Positions 1-13,800 of a stretch of 64,000 nt of DNA are shown here, one piece after another. The notes under the pieces were generated by a model. That model was given only the letters and a program-made list of their open reading frames with translations, did no database searches and was not told where the DNA came from. The DNA is from Apus apus (taxonomy: Eukaryota > Chordata > Aves > Apodiformes > Apodidae): positions 81,859,342 to 81,923,341 of the forward strand of contig NC_067285.1 of assembly GCF_020740795.1 (NCBI RefSeq), given 5' to 3'. Each line of letters opens with the position of its first letter. The first letter of the stretch is position 1. Both the position numbers and the translations under genes were made by a program.

Positions 1-3000
1 AAACTCAACTCAGATGCTTGTGGTTACTATTTGCCTATTTGCACCTTGCTTTAAATAATTACATGTGGGGTGGCAAATCCTCTTTCTAATGAAAGAAGAA
101 AGGAGTACTCCACAGGTATGCATGTTATGGTGCTGATAAGCAGCAAGCAGCCCTGCAGGAAAGTTTTAGTATGCTGGTATCAAAAGCAGAGGCGAAGGCA
201 GGCAGCTGCCAGGCTGAGGCAGAGCTCCTCCTTTCCAGTAAAGTTCTATGGGAATGCTGACTCACCTGCTCCCTGTATAACAGAGGTGGAGAAAAAGCAA
301 TTATGTGTAATTTCACGTGTTTCTCTTCCTCCTGCACCACCATTTCACTTGTGGAGTGGATCTGGCTGAAGAGTTCTGTGTTGGAAAGCCTTACAAAATT
401 GTACCTTGGGCTAGATACGTAAAAGACTGATAAGCAGGTGTTAATAGTTCCCAGTCAGTTTCAAAGAAAGGGTAATGTTTCATTGCTTGGCAAGCCAACA
501 CTAAATGCACATAAACCAGTTGTAAACAGTTTGTGAAATAATTGCAGAGAACATTTACACAAAAGCTGTTAGCAGATCTGCCTTTGGTATTTGCACAGGT
601 TTCCCCTCTTTTTTTTGACTATTTGAAGTTTTCATCACGCTGTCTGCCTCCTCTTCCTAACATGGGAATCATGCTCCTTAAGAACATGACAGCTCATCTG
701 TGAGTACTTGCTTGTCCACAGGTGCTTGTCCATGGCAAGTTGTCCAAAGTAGTGAGATTTTTAATATCTGGCCCTTTCAGGAGCAACTTCTCACCTCTCC
801 AAGCAAGAAGTCATAGCCTGTCCAGCTGAATGGCTTCTATCCCTTGGCCAAAGCCAAAGGCTGCTGCATTAAGCTGTTTCATGTGCAAAAGATCACAGAC
901 ATGGAAGTTAGCTCTGAGAAAAGCTTCATTACTTGGCCTTTTGTCCCATCTGATCACTCATGTCAAGTCCTTCAACCATATTGTTGCTCTTCTGCCACTT
1001 GACCTGGCAGCATGGCTAAACTATGATATCAACCAAAAAAAGAAGATCAAGATGCACTATTTGTTTTTCTCTTCAAGTCACAGGTTATGGGTTGTGATAC
1101 TCCTGATAACCAGAGGACCTGAGAAAAGACAAGTTGCTCAAAATGCCTTTGTCCCTCTTTATTAGTGGTTCTTGTGAAAGACTCTCTACAAGCCCGGTGC
1201 TGTGAGGTTACTCTTCATCTCATCTCCCTCTTGACACCAAAACTCAGATGCTGTTGCTTGCATGTAAAGCTGCTGGTTATTTTGCTAACTTGAAGGAAAT
1301 GCCTAAAAGACAAAAGCCACCGGGCTTGGAGGGCTCATTGAGTGTCCATTATCACAGGGCTCCTTCTGTTTGCAGGCCATCTCTCTTACTCCGTGTTTAT
1401 AGTAACAGGGAACAGCAGAGGCACAGCCCAGACCACCTAACCTGACATGGCTCTCTTTATTTTGGCAGGCCAAAGCCACATAATCCCAGCTGGAAATTAA
1501 ACCCCTGGAATACAGCAAGCCCCAATGCACATCCCAACAGTAGGTGAGGGCATGCAGGTAAGACCTGTCCTCGCTGCCCAACACAACACTGGTGAGGCTG
1601 GCAGGGCTGCCTGTGCCTTAGAACAATGTTGAAAACCTTGGGCTAAATGCTTCTTGATGTTGTTTTGTTTGTTTTCCCCCCTCAGGATCTCACTTTAATC
1701 TCATTAGATCTGAGTTTCAGTTTTCCCATCTCCCAACCAAAATCTCTGCAGGACCTCAGTGAGCTGAGTTGTGCAATTTTTGCTGTGTCCATGCTCCTAT
1801 CTCTCATACATGACTCCAAGACCTGGAGTAAAAGCGGCCTGGAAGTGGGCGGCACCTGCAATGCTGTTGACTTATGCCTGTAATCAGTATTTGGAGTGTT
1901 TTGCAACATTCTGCAAGATGGCAAAACAAATGATCCTCTGTTTTAGAAAGGAGGTAAATGGCAAACTCCACTGCAGATACTGTATCTTTTGCAGCTATGG
2001 AGAGACTGGGACACAGTCAAAACATGGAGCTTGAGCCAGAGGAAGCTTTGCCTCTGTGATTTTACATTTTTTCAACTCTTATCTTTGGGTTCCAGATGTT
2101 TGTGATATTTTGCTCCAATCTTTTGCAGGACCCTTGCACAGAAATGCTTCATCACTCAGTGCCAGCATTTGCACATACATCCATGCTGAAATCTCATTTT
2201 CCAACTTAAGCTTGATACCCACCATGGTTTTATTCCCCTATTATCACAATTCATCTGCAGGTGTCATTATGAGCAATGTGGCTTTCAGCTTAAATCCAGA
2301 GTAAAGTCAATGAGTTAATTGGCTCCCCATGAAGCTTCCCAGTGCTTCGTACTTGTAACCTAAATGCTAGACAGCAAAAAAAAAAGTGGTTGGTTTGGTG
2401 GGGTTATTATCAATCCTGTGAAAAGCAGGTTTGTCTTTCTTTTCAGATCACCTCTGACATTAAAATGAATGAATCCTAGAAGCTTGTGCTCTCTTTACAT
2501 TGCTTTCACTCTGCTCTGCTGCACACAGGTTTCAACACCGTGTTAATCTCTGGGGCACTGGAGACCCCCATGATGATCCGTGCACGAACAAAGCAGCCAT
2601 GGCAGCTGTCACCATCACCATCTCCCTGGTGAAGAAACGTGCATAGGAGTAATTTGCTCTGATAAAGTTCTGTGTTTTGCTTTTATTTTGTTTTTCAGCT
2701 GGCCTTCCTGAAATAAAGAGGCCACATTTGAGACCCTGGTTTGTCACTGCCTCTTTTCCCTGGCCCTTAGCATCCCAACCAGCTGCATCATCCATCTGCT
2801 GCCTGACCCGTGAAGCTCAGAGGTGAGGTGCAGAGGAGCTGCAGTGCTGGGGAGCCAGCTGCAGGGCCAGCCCCACCGCAGCCACAGGCAGTGGCCAAGG
2901 CAGGCAGGGCCATGCAGAGCACCTGAAAAACCCTGAGGAGAGCTCATCCCCTTGTACATGTGGCATGAAAGGAACATAAACAGGAAGCATAAAGCCACAG

Positions 3001-3430
3001 GAAATTCAACGACTGAAGTTTCACCATTCATAGAAGCATTATTTTTTACTAGCTCTATAGCTGTGTCTTATGTGAGTAAAGAGCATTTGTTTTCTCACTC
3101 TGTTCAGATCTCGGGTAGGAAAAATATCGTTCCTTTAAGCTATGAATTGCCTTATGTTCTGCCTCCTGCAGTATTCCAACCTGACAATGCTGAGACCTGA
3201 AAGTTTACACCAGGGAATGCTAAAGTCCAGCCATAGCTCCAGCCAGAACTTGGGAATACTGGCTTGATGGGAATAATTTATTGATTTAAATGGGTTTATA
3301 GAGTTTAGCATCTGTGAAAGTTGCTGTCACATTGTGCATGCACTCAGATGTCAGTAATAAGACATCCTTCAGTTTTTCTCTGCCTTTCAGTCACAAGGAC
3401 AAGACTGGTAAGTACTATTTTGTTCTGAGT
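1..3430. other. Intergenic DNA, nothing recognised
   Basis: No open frame here looks like a known protein and I see no interspersed repeat that I can name. All frames are short and lack splice-bounded similarity. In the human block the gene beyond CASP3 on this side is IRF2, so this is probably part of the IRF2-CASP3 gap. Confidence 0.6.
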
Positions 3431-3439
3431 TAAGGAAGA

Positions 3440-5165
3440 GAAAATTATGTGCCTTGTAGCATCTCTCAGATTATTCCTTTTAATCCTTCACAACATTTTT
3501 TTCACTGCTTCTCTCAGCAAAATTCTCCCATCTACAAGTTACACAGATGAGCAGTTTTTCTTCCAAATCTTTCAGCTTTCAGCAGTGAGCTCCATACTTA
3601 TCTCCTCTTCTTGTTCTAACACACCTCTCCTCAGGGATTTCTTCATCCACAAATCCCATTCCATTCCCTGTGCTGTTGCCTGATGGATCTACTCTCTGCC
3701 AGATCTCCATTTTCCTGTCAAACTAAAAACCAGGTGGTCCTCAGAGGCGGGACAGAGAGAAACCTGAAGTTTCCAGGTCTGTCTGTTCTGAATAGTATCT
3801 CTCAGTCCATCTGCCTGCACGGTGACCTGGCAGGGAGCCAGCCTGGGGGGACCTCAGCACCTCTCCAAATGCAGGAGCAGCCCGTTAGGGATGCAGACAG
3901 AATTTGCCTTACCTACAAACTTGCCTACGAAAGAGCCTGTGACCATTGCTTTCCAAGGCACTCATACAGCTACAGCTCTTGCTCAAGAGCTCCACATCTT
4001 GGCCACCGCCAATATTTCGCTGGAGCTTCCCGCAGGTGGTTTTCCCCAGTCAGCTTCCTGGAGGTGGACGTACTGGTGGCTTTCCCAGCCCACTGCTGGT
4101 CATCGCAATGTTCCTCTTGCATCTCTCCACTGCTTTATCATTCTCTTCTAAATACGGTTTTCTGATACAGCCTGCCTGTCTTTGCTTTGAAGGCTTTTCC
4201 TGGTCCTCATTGCCCACCAAAGCTATCCTTGCCCACTGGCCAAGCCCCACTGCTTTCTTCCCAGTTGTCACCTCCATTTGGACAATGCTCTAGAGCAGCA
4301 TCCTGCACAACTCCTGGCTCCAGTTCCTCCAGTCTCTCCAATTTCTCCTTGAAACTCTTAATAGTAACTGCAGAAAACCCCACAGCAGGTTGATAGCACT
4401 GCCTTTTACACTGCCCAGCACTGTCTCCTTGCCCTCTTTTTCTGCCTGACTGGACCTGCCTGCTGTCCTTCACTTGTAAATTCTTGGAGGTTGTAAAGTT
4501 TGTGGCTTTCCAGGAGGCAGTAGCTTTCCTCCACTTGCCAAGGCAGCACAGGTCTGGCAGGAACTCCTGTCCAAACTCATGGCTGATACGATCAGCCATT
4601 CCCAGGGACATTTTGTGCCCAACTTGTAGTGCTACCCCAGCTCTCAGCTATCACCGGAGCCCCAGACTGCTGGGTCTCCCAACTCTCGTGCTTCTCCTTC
4701 CCCACCTCCTTTGCCCTCTCTTTCTCCCAGGCTCCATCACACACTGACATCTGAACGTACATAAGCACCAATGGTTTATCTGGAGGTTTTTACTTCTGCT
4801 TTCTGGGGCATTCACCTGGGTTTGGGGTTTTCCTGGTTTAGTCTTTTTCCTTGCAGAATGTTTAGCTCCAAGCTAAGTCTGCCCCATGCCTGGACCATGA
4901 TCTTCCTGGACCTTCCTGAACACTTGCAGCCTTCCTCCTCTTTACTTTTCTCTGCTTCCTGGCCTGTTCCCCCTTGTCCCTCACCCCCAGTTTTGCAAGC
5001 CAGGCTGCTTCCTCCTTTCCCCTCTTCCTGGGACCATTTTCTGAGTGTTTTTTTTAGCCACTTCCCTTTTTCAGGCTTGCCATGCAGCCATAGTTGACTG
5101 AGGGTACAGCATCCTGGGCACACACTGGAGTAACCCTCCACTTCCAACTGCCTGCCACAGCACAT
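3440..5165. other. Pyrimidine-rich (plus strand) stretch, unrecognised
   Basis: The plus strand is strongly C/T-biased here (many CTTCC, CCTCC and TTCTC runs). The minus strand carries fairly long open stretches, for example about 134 codons at 4207-4611 and 117 codons at 4812-5165, rich in Lys, Glu and Gly. Purine bias alone lowers stop frequency on the minus strand, so openness is weak evidence. I recognise no domain. It could be a decayed repeat or an untranslated exon of an unknown transcript. Confidence 0.4.
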
Positions 5166-8100
5166 TTTAATCTCATCAACAACTGCAACAACTATTTATA
5201 ATCAGCTCTCTGATTACATTCCTAAGGTCAATGTCCAACTGAAAAGACAGAGTAGCTGATACACTGCTGCAAAGCCTCCCCTACCCTGGAGGTTTCCAGA
5301 GCTGCTGGGTGGTATTTAAAGGCTGCAGTCAGAGGTGCCACCTGTCTCTCAGGTCTCCCACCTCACTGCTGCCCCTCTCGCTTCCCCTGCCCTCCCCACT
5401 GCCTCCCACAGAGGTACCTTTGAGAAAGCATAATAAATAAGTGCCTGCACTGACATGCCCCAGCAGTTGAAGCCCTGCACACCGTATATCCCAGCAGGGT
5501 CTCCCCATGTCACCCAGCCTTGCATCTGGCCCTGAGGAGATACAGCCTTTGAAGCACCCCGCTGGGACCAGTGGCACAGGTGAGGATGCTCACAGGGCTC
5601 CTGTCCTCCCTGCTGCTCGGGGTTTCTGCAGTGGCTGTTGTCCTGCCAGCATCACAGACCCAGATCACTTTGGGCAGCGACCTGTTGTTTTTTAACTGAT
5701 TTCTGCATGACCCAAACCCCACTGCTTTTCCATTACTGCCTTACAAAAGCGAACCAGTTACCACTCTGGGCTTGCCTGCAGAAATGCAGAGTACTGTGGA
5801 AAGCCCTGTGCAGCACTGGCCTTTAGACCTGGTCTATAGTTGGACCAGGAAGTCCCACTACAGAGTGTGCCAACCAAGGGGGCTTGTACATCACGTACAG
5901 CCCCCAGGAGGATTGCAGGCATAAAATATGTAGCAGGAGGGGGGGGAAGAGTCTGATTTTAATTTCACCCCTAGATACTTTCACTAAGTAGTGCTTCAGC
6001 AAGCTGCCACTAAACTAAACGTGAGGCTGAATGGAGAGGGCCACACACGTGGCGTTCCCAACCTTATCAGCAATCTGGTCAATTGGACCAGGAGAACCTG
6101 GGTCAGGTGAGGAAAACATGGTCCCCCAAAAGCCTATCTGGGCTCAGGACCTCATGCAGCAGCATCCTCATCCGCTGAAGGTCAGTCCTCACCCAGAAAG
6201 CTCATAGCCTCAGCCACAGAAAAGTGGGAGAGCTGAGCTCAGGGAACCTGCTGAAGACAAGGAGGCAAAGAAGGGTGAAAGGGCTCTGCAGGGAACCACT
6301 CTACCCAGAGAAGGTTACATCTGCATTTAGCAGGCCTTTCTGCATTGCATCATGCAGGAGAGGTGCGGACTGTGTGTTTGAGGAAGCTGCTTTTAGCTGA
6401 ATGGGATAAAAGGGAACCCAAGATGTTCTGGTTTTAGTACCAGAAGTAGACAGGGAGAGAAAGAGGAAACTCTTGTCTGTTAAGAAGGATCCTACAAAAA
6501 TAAATCCCACTGCAAGTTAGCCATGAAAGTTTAGTATTAATTATGGTTTTGTGCAGAGGAGTGTAAACTGCAGTGCTAGTTGTTTCCACTGCTCTCTTTA
6601 TAGGTCTTGTGGTTCAATACATGGAACTAATACTTTCTTAATGGCCGTGGAATGCTGTGGCAGCACTCTTCATCTAAAGCTACGTCTTTGTATCAGGCAC
6701 TCTCAAACCACTCAGATACTACTACTATAGCTTTATGTATATGCAGGAAAGCCTGTTACCTGTCCTGCTTGAGAGGTGGTGAGACGGCTTTGCACAGCCC
6801 CTTTCTGTATACAGTTTTACAGTTTGAAGCTAGTAGGACCTATTAAATAATCTAGATGGGTCTTCTACAAACCCCATGCTATTGAATTTCACTAGGTAAG
6901 TCCCTATGAAGTTTACCATGTTCAGCTAGGCAGAAACAGTCTTGTGTGAAGCAGGCAGAGGGAGCACCATGGCTGGCCCTCTGACATTGGGGCCAGCAGT
7001 GGGGAGCTATTGAATCCAATGCCAATTCTTGCCTGCAAAAACTAAGCAGAAACACTTCTGAAAAATGACTGCTGCACACCTTGTTGTCTTTTGAGGTGCT
7101 TTAATTATGCAACTGTCTTAATGACAGAATGTCTTGGTCTCAAGCAAGAAAAAAAAAGTATAATCTGTTCAGAAAACCAGGCTTTAATTTTTTGTTTTGT
7201 GATTTTCCAGGAGAATCCAAACTTCAGAATTCATTTTTTTTAGACAAAAAAAATAAAATTGAAATGCTTACAAGGCAAGTTCTTTTTCCAGCAATCACAT
7301 TTCGTAACGCAGGCAAATCAAGCTATTGTACCATCCTTCTGCTTAAAGACCATCACCACAGGTATGGCAGAAGCTTTTTTGGGAGGTGCTGTGGGTGTTT
7401 TTATTAAACATTACTGGACCATCAGTAGTACAGCAGGGATCTGCAGTGGGAGATGCTCTAGAGTTTAATGTGTTCTCTGGGTAAGTCTAGGACAGAAGAG
7501 ACAACAGTTTTCGCTTCAAAATAAGCTGATTTTGGTTTACTCTGATACACAATGAGAAAGACGGAGGTTTTCGTGGGAAGCAGCAATGCAATGCTCTCAC
7601 TTACTTCAGGATACAAGTCCCAGGATGTGATAATAAACACCCAAGCTGTTTTGGAGATTATTATCCTATCTGCAGCGACACCCTGTGGTGATGAAGCAGT
7701 AGTTTATCTGACCTTGTTAACTCGGAAAAACCACAAAAGTTCCGCCGTCACTATCCTAATGCCTGCCCTCATTAGCAGGAGGAAGCATACAGCTGAAAAG
7801 TATTTTTTCCTGGTAACATGAAGCATTCCTTATAGGATACGAGGAGATAAGTCTTCTGCTGTTAAGTGTTATAATTTAGTCATTATTATTTGTACTGTCA
7901 GTATTTCTAAAAGTTATTTCATATGCAGAAAATAAATACCAGGTTATAGTTAAACTGTGAATTTCAAACAAATATACAGTAATTTAGTTTAAAACATCAG
8001 GAAAAACCATATATATACACATAAAAAAAGACCTAATAACTTGTTAACCACTATGTATTTTGAGTAAGTTGCTCAGGTTTTATTCTGTTATGGAGCAGAG

Positions 8101-9400
8101 TACTAAAGTGTGGATTACTGCTCTCAAGGACAGGCTGTTTCCATACAGGACTTAGCAGCATCAGTGTCCGACTTGCCTTTTTTTCATCAATAAAAGCAGA
8201 TTTGAAATATGCACTCTCAGAGGTTGTTGTGGGAAGCGAGCAGACTGAGGGTTTGCTTAGGCAGAAGGGAGTACTTGACCTGGTATAAACCGGGCAGCAT
8301 GAACTGCCTCCTTGGTCTCAGCCTGTCTTTATTTTCTTCATCCTTCCTTTGCTTAGCAGCACACATACAGACCACATATATACACATACACATGACCAGG
8401 TATGTAAACACACTCACTGATAACACAGATAGACTCTTATGCTCACAAGAACACAGACAGCATCAATGGCTCTCTCCTGCTCCCTTTGCTGGCTGAGCAG
8501 CATGGAGGTCCACTGGTGGGACCACACACGTAGAGACACCCAGAATGCCCCATAGCTAACCCTGAAGCCCAGTCTCCTGTCACTGGCAACGGGACACAGC
8601 CACACTCCAGTTGCTGGTACAAACTCTCTCACTCAGGTAGACACATGCATATAGGGAGCTGGCCAGGACTTTCCTGGTCCCCCCAAAAGCCAGCTCCTTC
8701 TGTGGCCTTACCTGTAGGCATCCCACCACCACGGGCTCTGAGGACACTTCACCTCCTGCCTGGCTATATCCTCACTGGTGCTCACACACTTGCTTGTGCA
8801 TCTGCACTTGCTCCAAGTGCTGGCACCACGGCCACAAGGACCCCTATGACCCAAGGTGCTACTCTCCCAGTCCGGGCACATAAATTAGTTCACTCCAGTT
8901 ACTGTGCCACAGGCACACAAGTGCACTCCAATGAGTGGCACCTGATCCCCCATGCACACACAGAACAGCCCCCTTTTTAGGTATGTTTAACAGGTGCCTA
9001 CTTAATTTTTCAGTGTAAGTGTGGGTAATAAATCTGCCTGGAAGTGAAGTTTCAGTCAGTTAAAATAGACTAACACTCTCTCACAAAGCATTTCTACAAG
9101 AGACACCAGATTCCTCATATTCAGCAGGCAGTCATCAGAGAACTCACCTACAATGTTTTAAATTGCCTTCTCTGCATAACTACCGAACCTGCATTTCCCA
9201 TGTCTCAATCACTAATCTTAGCACCTGGCTATACAGTACACAACACTTTAAAGTAGCTTATTTTCAAACTTTAGGTGTAAGGCAGATAGGGAAGAAAAGG
9301 GAAGGTAGCATTTTGAGACAGAGACATAATTAAAGACAAAATTAATCTGCAAAAACTATCAGATCCTAAATAAATAATACACATAGGAAAGCATAATACA
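5166..9400. other. Intergenic DNA, CA/TA-rich patch at about 8330-8460
   Basis: No gene is supported. A low-complexity patch rich in ACA and TATA words lies at roughly 8340-8450. The rest is ordinary AT-moderate sequence with short frames only. Confidence 0.5.
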
Positions 9401-9415
9401 ATTTAGGAAACAGTA

Positions 9416-9421
9416 TTTAAT
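9416..9421 (-). terminator. Candidate CASP3 poly(A) signal (ATTAAA)
   Basis: I found no AATAAA on the minus strand between the CASP3 stop at 10668 and about 8.9 kb. This ATTAAA is the best variant signal I saw and would give a 3' UTR of about 1.2 kb. It rests on the hexamer only, so the true end may lie elsewhere. Confidence 0.25.
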
Positions 9422-9867
9422 TCAAGTTCAAAAAACCCCAAATGCCTCTGGAAGTGAACATCAATTTGCTAACATTGTTTATGCTATACAATTTAAAGAG
9501 TTTTAAGTCTTGTTTGCAAGCACCCTGTAGTCATTTACCATTGTCTTCCTCCGATCTTAAAAAGATTGCCACAAGATGAAACATCAACAAAAATGTTATA
9601 CAATTTTATAAAAACCTGTTCCATAAAATGCAGAGTCAAGAAATACAAATTTACTACTTGTTAACATATTTTAGCTAAAGTCTTGTAATAACTCAAACTG
9701 ATATTAGAGGTAAGAAGTGAAATTTCTTCAGTACCACAAATCCAGGTTTCCACACAGATTAAATGTGGTACACACGTAGCACTAAGCAAACTCACTCTTA
9801 TTTAGGATTGGGAAGAGCAAAACAGACTATTCAGAATGTAGACTTCCTTTTGCACTGGCTCTTTTAG

Positions 9868-9915
9868 ATTTTATGATCTTAGAGGTCTTTTCCAACCTCA
9901 GCGATTCTATTATTA
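9868..9915 (+). mobile_element. CR1 LINE 3' tail fragment
   Basis: The words GATCTTAGAGGTC, TTTTCCAACCTC and GATTCTA in this order are the typical CR1 3' end. Only about 45 bp remain. It lies downstream of the CASP3 stop, probably within the 3' UTR and antisense to it. Confidence 0.75.
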
Positions 9916-10667
9916 TAGCCCAAAACATCCCCCAACAGCGCCTCCCTTAGGGAGCTGCAGAAAAAGATTTTGAAGACTGGTCCCATAGTCACTCAGCTTC
10001 AAGGTCAGAATATAAAATTTACTTTGAAACAGCTACCATGTGGATATAATTGCTTTACCTAATATTAGGTCCATACAAAAAGTTATAAAATTATCAGGAA
10101 AAAACTGAATCTATTCTAAATATGCTTCCTAATTGCATGTAAAAAATTAACTGGCGCTTTTCCACAGTTTATGCCCTAAGTTATGAAAACAGTTTAGGTT
10201 AGCTTATATAACCTAAACTTCAAGAACTCAAATTAAGAAGAAATACAGTACTAGCATATTACCATAATTAGTAAACATATCACATTCTGAATCTTCTTCC
10301 TATTGGCAAAGATACAAAACCAAACTATTTACAAGAACTGCTTCTTTTCTAGGCCCCTTCAGCGAAGTGAAATGTAGCACCAAATAGATCTGGTAAGTGA
10401 TGTGACCTCCAGTCTCCTCTTCCTGATTTTGAGATACTCAGAGCACTGTTTTCAAATTTGCCTGTGCTTCAGCTACTCAAGTTTGCATTTCTAACACAGC
10501 TATACTGTTTTACTTCTAATAACGGACATCTCTAATTCCGAGACAGTTCTTTAAGCCACACACAGTAGTGAACAGCAATTCAGATTTAAAAGTGGTATTC
10601 CATACTAAACATTGCATATAAATTACAAATAAAAACATGACCTGAAAAATTACAAGGTGAAATTCTT

Positions 10668-10894
10668 TCAGCAAGGGAAGTAAAATTCTTTGGTGAGCAT
10701 AGAGACAATGCAGGGAATCTGTTTCTTTGCATTAAAATCCTGTCTGGTTGAGCAGGACTCGTACTCTGCCACTCTGCGATTTACACGAGTTAAAATCTGC
10801 ATGAGTTCAAGCTTCCTTGCATGTTCCTTCAGCACTTTACACAGTGACTGAATAAACCAGGAGCCCTCAGCTGAATTCCTCCAAGAGTAATAGC
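10668..10894 (-). CDS. CASP3: CASP3 last coding exon
   Basis: This exon begins after a TTCCACAG acceptor and encodes GYYSWRN through KEFYFPC and a TGA stop (codons about 208-282). It holds most of the small subunit (p12), including the substrate-pocket Arg213. Confidence 0.96.
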
Positions 10895-13800
10895 CTGTGG
10901 AAGAGAGAGATGTCAAATTCATCAGATGTAGCAGCCCCTGATACGGGACAGGATATCAATTAGGGGGACAATACATAGTTTCCAATAGCAAATCAATGTT
11001 TTAAAATAAATCTCAAAACCACTAACCAACAGAATTTATATTTTTTAATCTCTCCAGACTCCAACTCAAAAGATTTTTCTAATCCTCTCATCTTTTCAAA
11101 TCTAAGAACAGGCAGGAAAACTACCTTCTGCTGCAACAGTCTTAGCCACTATTCACTTATTACTTTTTATAGAGAACACTTATACGAAGTAGAGGTGACA
11201 ATCTTGATGGAGCCAAGGTGTAAAATGTATTTCAGTGTCACTATCTTCAGGACTCTGTGCATGGAACCTATTTCTGCTAGCTGGTAACCTACAGGGCATA
11301 ACTGGGGGCTCTGCCACTAATACTTTTGCTTAAGGATGCAACAGAGTTGATAGGCAAATAACATGCTGGTGTTGATCACCGACTTCTGTACATGCATCTG
11401 CAGATACCTGACTGGTTTGCTCTCTCAGAACTAATAATATGTTTCACTTCCTGCTGTAAATTATTTGCACAACTCAGTTTAACACAATTAACATCTGAGG
11501 GGTTGCTAGTGAGAAAGATGTGTATTTAGGTTTGGGTTTGTAGTTTGTAGGAACTGAGAGTAGTAGCTACCTCAAAAAGTAATCAAATCAGGAGAGAAAA
11601 AATGACTGAGGGAAGAAAATTTATGTTTTCATGAAAGAGAACAAATTATTACCCACTGACTGGATACAACTGCAAATGGTCATATACAATATCAATACAA
11701 GGCAATATATAAATAAAATTTCAGGGACAAAAATTTATTTGCAAGTCTCTCACCTGGAGCTGTAGAATATGCATACAAGAAGTCTGCTTCTACAGGTATT
11801 TTTTGACACATTGTTTCATCTGATCCACTGTCTGCCTCAATACCAGAATCTAACTCTGTCCCTCTACAAGCCTATTTGGGAGAAAGGAGAATGGAAAATA
11901 AAATAAAAAATTAAGAAATAAAGGCAACAATTATGATCAGAATACTAGTAGTTTTTTTCCTTTTTAATGGCAATAATATCCAATTAGAAACTGAAAAAAT
12001 GAGAATTTCGATGTCACATTTCCATTAGACAGACTCAAGAAAAGTAACTAGCACTTATTCAAAACAACTACACAGTTTGGTTAAGCTAGATATTAATTCA
12101 AAAGTGCATTCAGAAACTCACTAAAATGTTGGCTAGTGTTCAGGAAGATTTACATAATTAACAGAATTAAGGTAATGCAATCTCAGCTATTGCAAACTGC
12201 CTAGCTAACAGGGCAGACTGCCACTTTTAGACCTGAAAAGAATCTTACTCTGAAAGTAATTCCATTTAAATCAATAATTGACTTTTTTCACTAATATAGG
12301 GAAACAGTATTTTTTAAATGATCCAGCTGACTGGATTATTGTGCAGTTGTACATCACCTGAATGAAAAAAAGCTTGGGTTTTCCTGCTAAAGTTCTGCAC
12401 CTGTCACCTCTGAAAAGGCTTGTTAGTGTTTTCAGTTCAAGAGGACCATCTGTACCATAGATCAATCCTTCATCACCATGGCTGAGCAACACACAAACAA
12501 AACTGCTTCGCTTGCTGTGATCTTCTTCAGAAACTTGAAAGAAAAAAGAGAATTATCTTAACTTCCTGCATTCCCCAAAACCTGAAAATCTCATGCTTCC
12601 TATGTGACAGAAGTCTCCAAGAACTAATTCCCATGTTTAGAAACCTCCAACCAATTTTCACTTCCAAACTAAAGAAGCCAGCCTACTTTACTTCAGGAGG
12701 TTGGACACAGAAAACCTCAAATTAAAGGCCATTAAAGACATGGCCACACAACTAGGCCAAGAAAACTGTGAGCAGACAGGAAGTATTCCTACAGCATCTC
12801 AAGGTCTGAATGGTACACCCTGGTCATGCAGCAATGGTCAACAGTCTCAAGATCTGGAATTGGACTGATGGGAGCTTCTGAGTTTTGGGAAAGGATGGGC
12901 AAGTATTACATCTCTTTCCAATCACAGATGCTTCAACTGCTTGGATTATATGGGAATTCAGTGTAGCATGAAAGTTGTTGCTACTGAAGGGACCTAGGTA
13001 CTAGCATCACCCCCCTCTCTGTCTCACTCTTGCCTGTAACAAGGTCTAGGAAGCTTTTTCAAGTCTCTGAATTCTTCCTTGAAGACATTTAAGTTAGATA
13101 TTAAATGTTTGTAAATTTAATTTTTTTCCATCTTGTGGTATGCAAGGAGTATAGAACGGATATTCTCTTATATCTTTTGCTGCCTGACATTGTAAGATGT
13201 ACTTAAGGACCAAGATGATTCTTGGTTAAATCTATGAAAAGAGACAAATATGGTTTAAATGAAAGAATCCAAAAGGACATCTGAGTGGGAAACTCAGTAA
13301 GATGCATGTGTTTGTAGACAAAAAGTGAAACAGTCCCAGGAGCTTGCCAAAACACTGAATTCCTATTCTGGAAAAATAGTCTTTCAAGCAATGCACACTC
13401 AGGCATTTCTATAATCTATGGACAAGCACTGCACCTAGAGATAGGAAAGGCTGTTTTTTTGGGAATCTCTAGTTAGGCTGTAGACTGTAGTTTACACTAT
13501 CTGTTTGGAGGTCTTACACCACAGGTAAGACAGAAACCTTTCCACTTTCAGCTACTGTCAACAGACCGGCTGCAACTATACTTATAAATTAACTAGGCCT
13601 GGGAGCATTCTCTGGTATAAACATTAACTGGCACTAAAGAACCTACTTTTATGTTAGCAAACAGTTATACTTAAAAACTAAACCAAAACCACCCCAAAAA
13701 AACTCCAAACCAAACACAAATAGAAAAGAACCAGGATTGCAGGTTAACTGGCCGTTAGGAATAATCCCTGGAACGCTTTTACTGTTGAACTATGACCTGG

